From assembly GCA_027306745.1 (NCBI GenBank), contig DAHUZD010000390.1, positions 1 through 6,591 on the forward strand: DNA of 6,591 nucleotides, given 5' to 3'. The notes beneath the pieces are model-generated. The model made no database searches, was not told where the DNA came from, and saw only the letters and a list, made by a program, of their open reading frames with translations. Positions 1 through 4,558 of the stretch are shown here, piece by piece. A program made the translations under genes and the position numbers. Position 1 is the stretch's first letter, and the number at the start of each line of letters is the position of its first letter. The stretch is from Acidobacteriaceae bacterium (GTDB lineage: Bacteria; Acidobacteriota; Terriglobia; Terriglobales; Acidobacteriaceae).

Positions 1-1
1 C

Positions 2-988
2 GCAGAGGAATGGCAGCTTACCTCCGGCAGCCCAACGGCCACCGCGACGGCTCTAGCGACGCCCAGCGGCATGACCAGCGCGCAAGCCAACGCGATCGCA
101 GTCTCGGGCAGTGATGCGTATGTGGCTGGAACTGCGTGGAACGACACCACCCAAACCGCCTTATATTGGTTGAACGGCGCGGCCACGATCTTGCCCGGCA
201 GTATGACTATCGCCCAAGCCAACGCGATCGCGGTCTCGGGCGGTAATGTGTATGTGGCCGGATATGAGGAGAATACTGGGGGCAGCGGCAACGCCGTACT
301 CTGGGTGAACGGCACTGCGACGACATTGTCCCCACCCAGCGGCATGGCCAACGCTTACGCCTCCTCGATCGCGATATTGGGCAGCAATGTGTACGTGGTG
401 GGACCTGCGTGGAACACCAATAACGACGAAAGTGCCGCACTCTGGGTAAACGGTACGCCCACACTTTTACCCATGCCCAGCGGCCTGACGGGGGACTACT
501 ACGCCAATGGGATCGCAGTCTCGGGTGGCAATGTGTATGTGTCGGGATTTACGGATCCCTACGCGGGCACCGAAACCGCCATATCCTGGGTCAACAACGG
601 CGCGGCTACGACCTTGCCCATCCCCCCCAACGATTCGGCAGGAAATTATGCCACTGGTGGGATCACGGTCTCGGGCAGCGATGCGTATGTGGCGGGAAGT
701 GGGACGAACGGCGCGACGGACGTCACCAATGCCGCATACTGGATCAACGGCACGGCCATGTCGCTGCCCCTGCCCAGCTACATTCAAGGTTCTGCCGGCA
801 CCACGTACGCTTCCGGGATTGCGGTCTCGGGCGGCGATGTGTATGCGGTGGGATCTTTGATGGATTCCCCCGCAGACGTGGGCCAAACCGCCGTATATTG
901 GGTGAACGCTGGCGGGGCCACACTGTTACCCATGCCCAGCAATGCGTATGAGTCTTGGGCCAGCGCGATTGCGGTGGCAACTCAGTAG
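2..988 (+). CDS. Repeat-rich probable beta-propeller protein, 5'-truncated by the window edge
   Basis: The frame is open from base 2 to the TAG at 986-988, giving 328 visible residues with no start in the window. The ATG at 71 is an internal Met of a repeat, because the residues before it (W-Q-L-T..., then A-T-P-S-G) fit the end of an earlier repeat. Six full repeats of 44-52 residues follow, each with IAVSG(S/G)(D/N)xYVAG, a variable Asn/Thr/Gly-rich loop, A-x-YWVNG, then LPxPSG. The pattern resembles a widespread, poorly characterised family with VYVAG and YWxNG signatures, and the strand-loop-strand rhythm suggests propeller blades; the fold is inferred. There is no catalytic motif, Cys pair or membrane segment in the visible part. 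A secreted or lipoprotein location is plausible, but any signal peptide lies outside the window. The protein ends abruptly in IAVATQ, the first strand of a further blade. Function is unknown. Confidence 0.75.
   Translation, partial: AEEWQLTSGSPTATATALATPSGMTSAQANAIAVSGSDAYVAGTAWNDTTQTALYWLNGAATILPGSMTIAQANAIAVSGGNVYVAGYEENTGGSGNAVLWVNGTATTLSPPSGMANAYASSIAILGSNVYVVGPAWNTNNDESAALWVNGTPTLLPMPSGLTGDYYANGIAVSGGNVYVSGFTDPYAGTETAISWVNNGAATTLPIPPNDSAGNYATGGITVSGSDAYVAGSGTNGATDVTNAAYWINGTAMSLPLPSYIQGSAGTTYASGIAVSGGDVYAVGSLMDSPADVGQTAVYWVNAGGATLLPMPSNAYESWASAIAVATQ
95..967 (+). repeat. Six tandem coding repeats of 132-156 bp
   Basis: Repeat units begin at the Ile codon of IAVSG at 95, 227, 368, 512, 662 and 818, with a seventh partial start at 968. 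Periods are 132, 141, 144, 150, 156 and 150 bases, all multiples of three. DNA around each start is strongly conserved (a GATCGC-GTCTCGGGC core followed by GTATGTG), while the loop between YVAG and YWVNG varies in length and sequence. Units alternate loosely between SGSDAYVAG and SGGNVYVAG forms, which suggests past duplication or recombination among units. Confidence 0.85.
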
Positions 989-1076
989 CAGGCAGGGGGG
1001 AACACTCTCGGCAGCAGGTGCCCCGCTTTCTGGAGCTTTTCACTGCGAAGCTGAGGGCACTCCCGGAGCCGCACAT

Positions 1077-1159
1077 TCATACGCAGGAGAAACTCAGATT
1101 CAAAATATCGTCGAGCGTTTCTCGCAAGTCAGCGCATATCGAGCGCACGCAGCGCTCCA
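1077..1159 (-). pseudogene. mnmE: Decayed duplicate of the mnmE 3' end (about 27 codons)
   Basis: On the minus strand this stretch aligns to the last codons of the intact mnmE at 2535-2616. The core 1099-1159 against 2557-2616 matches at 52 of 62 hand-aligned columns, with 7 mismatches and 3 gap positions. It opens with G-A-L-R-A-L-D exactly as in MnmE, takes a 2-base insertion, continues A-L-T, takes a 1-base deletion, and then reads L-D-D-I-L-N, followed by F-S, a lost two-codon stretch, C-V and a TGA at 1079-1077. The essential C-(I/V)-G-K ending is gone. Similarity stops sharply at 1159. It cannot be expressed as part of an MnmE protein. It is best read as the displaced original gene end left by an insertion, or as an old partial duplication. 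Confidence 0.8.
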
Positions 1160-1185
1160 CACATGTGGCGAAAGCAGGGCCAGAG

Positions 1186-1225
1186 CCGTGTGTGCATTTT
1201 CTCAATCCCATTCACACGGTATATA
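1186..1225 (+). promoter_or_regulatory. Dyad next to a TATATA box upstream of the antiporter
   Basis: CCGTGTG at 1186-1192 and CACACGG at 1213-1219 form a perfect 7-bp inverted repeat with a 20-base spacer. TATATA at 1220-1225 directly follows and could be a -10 element; TTTTCT at 1197-1202, 17 bases upstream of it, is only a poor -35. The dyad would overlap the promoter, as expected for a repressor site, and lies about 50 bases before the antiporter ATG. It is proposed from position and symmetry only. Confidence 0.28.
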
Positions 1226-1267
1226 GTTTCGTAATCAAGGATTCCCACGGAATTCCACCCAACTGCT

Positions 1268-2515
1268 ATGAGCGCACACGCCCAATTCATTCTCCAAATC
1301 GCGGTGATTGTTACCGTGGCGGGGCTTTGCGGGGGCCTCTTGCGTAGCTTTGGCCAGCCCAGGGTTGTTGGCGAAATGATCGGCGGAATCCTGTTGGGCC
1401 GTTCCGCCATGGGGGCATGGTTGCCGCAGGTGCGCGCGATGCTGTTCCCGCCTGGATCCCTGCATACGTTGGAACTGGTCAGCAATTTGGGCCTAATCCT
1501 CTACTTGTTTCTTGAAGGATTGGACCTGGATGTAGGCGCAGTCTGGAAGCAGCGCCACGTGGCCTTGCGTGTCAGCGCGGCCAGTATGGGCATTCCTCTG
1601 GCCGCTGGCATGCTGCTGGCTCTGCCCATGTACCACGTCTACGCTGGAGCCAACCAAAATCATCTGGCATTTTTTCTCTTCTTTGGTACGGCCATTTGCA
1701 CCACTGCTTTTCCCGTACTGGCGCTCATCATCCGCGAGCAGGCGCTGGAGGGGGACCTTGGATCCATGGCTCTGGTGAGTGCAGCCATTGCCGATGTGCT
1801 GGGCTGGACTCTGCTGGCCATTGCACTCACGGTGGTCAACGTAGGTTCCTCGGTGGCAACGCTCGCCCTGAGGCTGTTGATTCTGCTGGTGTACGTTGTC
1901 TTCCTATTGGGGGCCTTCCGCCCGCTGGCGCAAATGGTGATTCGCTGGCGGGGTGCACCACGATTTTCGCGACTGCTGCTGGGTTGCTTTCTTGTTGCGG
2001 CGCTTTTGTCGGCCTTCGCCACAGAAAGACTGGGCGTACATGCACTGTTTGGAGCTTTTCTTGCGGGGGTTTGTCTGCCGCGCGTGCCCCAGTGGAAGCA
2101 ACAGTTGGAACAGTCGATTCATCCTTTGGTCAGCATTCTGCTTCTGCCCGTTTTTTTCGCGGTCACAGGCATGAACACGCAATTTGGAGCACTGCTGCAC
2201 CCCGGCATTGCCCTGTGGACGGCGGCGATTTTAATCGTTGCCATCGGAGGCAAGGTCGGCGGAACGTTTTATGCTGCACGCAAAAGCAATCTTGACCAGC
2301 AGCAGGCGTTGACGCTGGGGATTTTGATGAATACGCGTGGCCTGGTCGATCTGATCGTGCTCAGTCTTGCGCTGTCCGCAGGCATATTCAACCGCGAACT
2401 CTTCTCTGCCTTCATTTTGATGGCGCTTGTGACGACCGCCATGACGGTACCGCTCCTGCGCTGGGCGCAGCGGCGGGCGGCGCGGACGGCGCTGCAATCC
2501 ACAGTCGCCACGTAA
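1268..2515 (+). CDS. Cation:proton antiporter, CPA2 / Na+/H+ exchanger family
   Basis: This is a 415-residue inner-membrane protein with about 12-13 hydrophobic segments, expected to exchange H+ for Na+ or K+. Family signatures in order are QPRVVGEMIGGILLGRS (30-46, usually LGPS), YLFLEGLDLD (79-88), TAFPVLALI (146-154), SAAIADVLGW (171-180), GAFLAGVCLPR (262-272), PVFFAVTGM (294-302), GGKVGGTFYAARK (327-339), MNTRGLVDLIVL (354-365) and MALVTTAMTVPLL (385-397). The C-terminus ends about 18 residues later, so it lacks the TrkA-N/RCK or UspA domains found on Kef-type transporters. The ATG at 1268 is the only reasonable start because an in-frame TAA lies at 1232-1234; no clear Shine-Dalgarno precedes it. 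The usual Asp-Asp or Asn-Asp pair is Ala175-Asp176 here. It converges on mnmE with 7 bases between stops and is bracketed by two copies of the mnmE tail, which suggests later acquisition. The ion and function are not determinable from the sequence. Confidence 0.93.
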   Translation: MSAHAQFILQIAVIVTVAGLCGGLLRSFGQPRVVGEMIGGILLGRSAMGAWLPQVRAMLFPPGSLHTLELVSNLGLILYLFLEGLDLDVGAVWKQRHVALRVSAASMGIPLAAGMLLALPMYHVYAGANQNHLAFFLFFGTAICTTAFPVLALIIREQALEGDLGSMALVSAAIADVLGWTLLAIALTVVNVGSSVATLALRLLILLVYVVFLLGAFRPLAQMVIRWRGAPRFSRLLLGCFLVAALLSAFATERLGVHALFGAFLAGVCLPRVPQWKQQLEQSIHPLVSILLLPVFFAVTGMNTQFGALLHPGIALWTAAILIVAIGGKVGGTFYAARKSNLDQQQALTLGILMNTRGLVDLIVLSLALSAGIFNRELFSAFILMALVTTAMTVPLLRWAQRRAARTALQSTVAT

Positions 2516-2522
2516 ATCTTTG

Positions 2523-3905
2523 CTATTTTCCAATGCAGAAGGTGGAAAATATCTGGTTCAAAATATCATCCAGCGTGGTCTCGCCGGTCAGCGCATCCAG
2601 CGCGCGCAGCGCTCCATAGAAATCGAGCAGGATCATCTCATGGGGAATCTGCGCTTCAACGCCAGCCCGCGCAGCCGCCAGCGCTGCCAAGGACTCTTGC
2701 ACGGCCTGCTGCTGGCGTAGATTGGTCACCAGCGTAGACTCGATCTCTGCACCTGAGCCACGCACGCTCTCCAGAATTTTTTCCTGCAATGCGGCGATGC
2801 CTTCGCCGGTCAGCGCAGAGGTGCGCAGCCCAGGACAGGAAATTGCCTCAGACCATGTCGGCGCGGATTGCACGTCCACTTTGTTGAGAACCACCAGTGC
2901 GCGCCGATTCTCAATCTGCTGCAACAGAGCGCGTTCCTCCTCGTCCAACTGTCCGGCGCTGGCGTCGAGGACCAGCAGCACCACATCGGCCTCCGCCGCA
3001 GCCTCGCGGGATTTTTCAATGCCCAGCCGCTCGGCCTCATCCGTTGCTGCGCGCAGGCCGGCGGTATCGATCAACTCCATTGGAATGCCGCCCAGCGAGA
3101 CGCGCTCGGTAACCAAGTCGCGCGTGGTGCCGGGCGTGGCCGTCACAATGGCGCGCTCCCGCTGCACCAGCCGGTTGAAGAGCGAGGATTTGCCTGCGTT
3201 GGGTCGGCCCAGAATTGCCAGTGAAAATCCATCGCGCACCACGCGCCCATAGGCAAAGCCTGCGGCCAGCGCCTGCAACGGCTCAGCGACGGCAGCGATG
3301 CGCGGCAGAATCTCTGGCGCAGAGAGCACATCAATGTCGTCCTCGGCGAAGTCGATGCCCGCTTCCATTTCTGCGATAAGATCGACCAGCGTCTGCTTGA
3401 TAGGCCGGATGCGGCGCGAGAGCGAGCCGCCCAGTTGCTCACTGGCGATCTTGGCCTGGTAGAGCGTCTGCGCGTCGATCAGGTCGCGCACAGCTTCGGC
3501 CTGCGTCAGATCGATACGCCCAGCCAAAAAGGCGCGCTCGGTGAACTCCCCAGGATGAGCCAGGCGCGCGCCAACGGCGATGCAAGCGCGCACCAGAAAC
3601 TCCAACAGTACCGGAGCGCCATGCGCGGAGATTTCCACGACATCTTCGCTGGTATAGGAGTGCGGCGCGGCAAACCAGGTGACGACGGCCTCGTCGAGCC
3701 GTTCCTGCGTGGCTGGGTCGATCAACTCGGCAAAGCGCGCCTGCGCAGGAGCCAGCGCATGGCGCAGACGCAGCATCGGCATGGCGATGGCCACGGCCTG
3801 CGGCCCGCTGAGGCGCACAACACCAAGGCCACCGCGCCCCGGCGGCGTTGAAATTGCAACGATGGTGTCTACAGAGGAATCGTTGCTGGTATTGGATGTG
3901 TTCAT
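2523..3905 (-). CDS. mnmE: tRNA uridine-5-carboxymethylaminomethyl(34) synthesis GTPase MnmE
   Basis: MnmE (TrmE/ThdF) works with MnmG to install the (carboxymethyl)aminomethyl group on wobble U34 of certain tRNAs, using a folate-derived carbon. The 460 residues match the family length. The N-terminal folate-binding domain begins DTIVAISTPPGRGG (13-26). The G domain, inserted in a helical domain, shows GRPNAGKS (233-240, with the K+-coordinating Asn236), PGTTRD (258-263), DTAGLR (280-285), NKVD (341-344) and SAL (363-365). Glu292 corresponds to the catalytic Glu282 of E. coli. The C-terminus ends in FCIGK with the conserved Cys457. The ATG is the only in-frame start before the DTIV motif; it extends the N-terminus about 7 residues beyond E. 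coli and has no obvious Shine-Dalgarno. It lies 38 bases after jag, probably the last gene of the cluster. Its final codons are duplicated as a relic at 1077-1159, so its own tail may have been replaced. Confidence 0.97.
   Translation of the reverse strand: MNTSNTSNDSSVDTIVAISTPPGRGGLGVVRLSGPQAVAIAMPMLRLRHALAPAQARFAELIDPATQERLDEAVVTWFAAPHSYTSEDVVEISAHGAPVLLEFLVRACIAVGARLAHPGEFTERAFLAGRIDLTQAEAVRDLIDAQTLYQAKIASEQLGGSLSRRIRPIKQTLVDLIAEMEAGIDFAEDDIDVLSAPEILPRIAAVAEPLQALAAGFAYGRVVRDGFSLAILGRPNAGKSSLFNRLVQRERAIVTATPGTTRDLVTERVSLGGIPMELIDTAGLRAATDEAERLGIEKSREAAAEADVVLLVLDASAGQLDEEERALLQQIENRRALVVLNKVDVQSAPTWSEAISCPGLRTSALTGEGIAALQEKILESVRGSGAEIESTLVTNLRQQQAVQESLAALAAARAGVEAQIPHEMILLDFYGALRALDALTGETTLDDILNQIFSTFCIGK
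2524..2551. repeat. 8-bp inverted repeat across the mnmE stop-proximal codons
   Basis: TATTTTCC at 2524-2531 and GGAAAATA at 2544-2551 are perfect reverse complements around a 12-base spacer. They cover the codons for I-F-S and G-K-stop at the mnmE end. The hairpin could help end transcription of the convergent antiporter or mnmE, though it lacks a GC-rich stem, and it overlaps the region that islands use as an attachment site in other bacteria. It may also be a coincidence of conserved codons. Confidence 0.35.
2535..2616 (-). repeat. Intact mnmE-tail copy of the direct repeat pair flanking the antiporter
   Basis: This segment encodes MnmE residues 431-457 and is the functional counterpart of the relic at 1077-1159. 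Both copies lie in the same orientation and about 1.45 kb apart, so they are direct repeats around the antiporter gene, the arrangement expected of left and right junctions of an insertion at the mnmE 3' end. The longest exact matches are 11, 10 and 12 bases (TTCAAAATATC, GTCAGCGCAT, CGCAGCGCTCCA). Confidence 0.7.
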
Positions 3906-3943
3906 TTGCAGGGCTGGAAAAGGTTGACGCCAGAGGCTCTCGG

Positions 3944-4495
3944 CTACCGGCGGCCAAAGCTGCGGCGCTGTGGGGCAGGCGTAAGCAGTGGGCCTTTCCA
4001 GTCCGCTGGGTAGACGGCGACGCAGCGCTCGCGGCCCTCGCCGCTGCTCTCGCTCTTGATGCCTTCAATGGAGCGCAGCGCCAAGTGCAACAAGCGACGC
4101 TCGCGCGAACTCATCGACGAAAATTGATACGGCTGGCCGGTGGAGCGCACCTTGTCCGCAGCGGTGTTGGCCAGCAGGCGCAGCTCTTGTGCGCGCATGG
4201 CCTTGTATCCGCCTGCGTCAAAGGAGACACGATCGTGCTCCTCGTTTTCCAACCGCAGGGTCTTGGCCGCGATGTGCTCTATGGAGTAGAGCAGCTCCGC
4301 ATTGCGCTCCAGCAGCAGCGGCTTGTCTGGGCCGCCCAGTTCTACGTATATCTCGCGCGACTCGAGCCCGTCGGGATCGGCTGCGCCGGGGCCTGCGGTG
4401 ATGCGGTACTTCAGGCGCAGACCGCCTGTGCTGATCAGCGTCTTCATCAGCGTGTCGATCTTCTGTGCAGCGGCGCGATAGTCCTCGATTGGCAT
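3944..4495 (-). CDS. jag: Jag/KhpB-type RNA-binding protein (degenerate KH + R3H domains)
   Basis: This 183-residue cytoplasmic protein is expected to bind single-stranded RNA. In Firmicutes, Jag/KhpB works with KhpA in RNA regulation and cell elongation; its role in other phyla is less clear. Residues 1-90 fit a KH-like fold, but the GxxG loop is replaced by E-R-N-A (63-66) before a helix ELLYSIEHIAAK. Residues 100-163 form a clear R3H domain: LRLLANTAADKV, then MSSRERRLLHLAL with Arg133-x3-His137, and an SGEGRERCVAVYP end. A basic tail QRRSFGRR closes it. The N-terminal Jag_N domain of longer homologues is absent. I chose the ATG at 4495 because AGGGGAG sits just upstream; a GTG at 4537 would add 14 residues with no ribosome site. 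It lies 63 bases after yidC and 38 before mnmE, the usual Jag position. Confidence 0.9.
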   Translation of the reverse strand: MPIEDYRAAAQKIDTLMKTLISTGGLRLKYRITAGPGAADPDGLESREIYVELGGPDKPLLLERNAELLYSIEHIAAKTLRLENEEHDRVSFDAGGYKAMRAQELRLLANTAADKVRSTGQPYQFSSMSSRERRLLHLALRSIEGIKSESSGEGRERCVAVYPADWKGPLLTPAPQRRSFGRR

Positions 4496-4499
4496 GGCT

Positions 4500-4506
4500 C
4501 TCCCCT
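4500..4506 (-). promoter_or_regulatory. Strong Shine-Dalgarno that fixes the jag start
   Basis: Read on the minus strand, AGGGGAG precedes the ATG at 4495 by 4 bases. It is the best ribosome site in the window and rules in this start over the upstream GTG at 4537. Confidence 0.8.
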
Positions 4507-4558
4507 GAAAAAATTCTGTGGCCGTGTTTTGCCCCACGCACAGCGCGCAGGAACTATA

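Larger units (their letters stand above)
989..1267. other. Intergenic stretch between repeat protein and antiporter
   Basis: I see no convincing gene in these 279 bases; short open frames crossing it lack family resemblance and run into neighbouring genes. It holds the decayed mnmE tail at 1077-1159, a perfect CACATGTG palindrome at 1160-1167, and a 7-bp dyad ahead of a TATATA box at 1186-1225. No hairpin with a T-run follows the repeat-protein stop; the AGCTT/AAGCT pair at 1034-1052 is short and is followed by GAGGGC. Nothing is recognised at 989-1076. Confidence 0.6.

Noticed and set aside
207..886. Arg/Pro-rich minus-strand open frames opposite the repeat protein.
   Set aside because: They are periodic antisense images of the coding repeats, with no ribosome site or family resemblance.
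1034..1052. AGCTT/AAGCT hairpin as terminator of the repeat-protein gene.
   Set aside because: The stem is only five pairs and is followed by GAGGGC instead of a T-run.
1129..1485. Minus-strand open frame of 118 codons ending in GALRALDMR as a separate gene.
   Set aside because: Most of it is antisense to the antiporter; only its end matches MnmE, which is explained by the decayed mnmE tail.
2467..2495. GCAGCG/CGCTGC inverted repeat near the antiporter end as a terminator.
   Set aside because: It is a short stem with a 17-base GC-rich loop, lies inside coding sequence and has no T-run on either strand.
4496..4537. Longer Jag from a GTG at 4537.
   Set aside because: No ribosome site precedes it, while AGGGGAG sits properly before the ATG at 4495.
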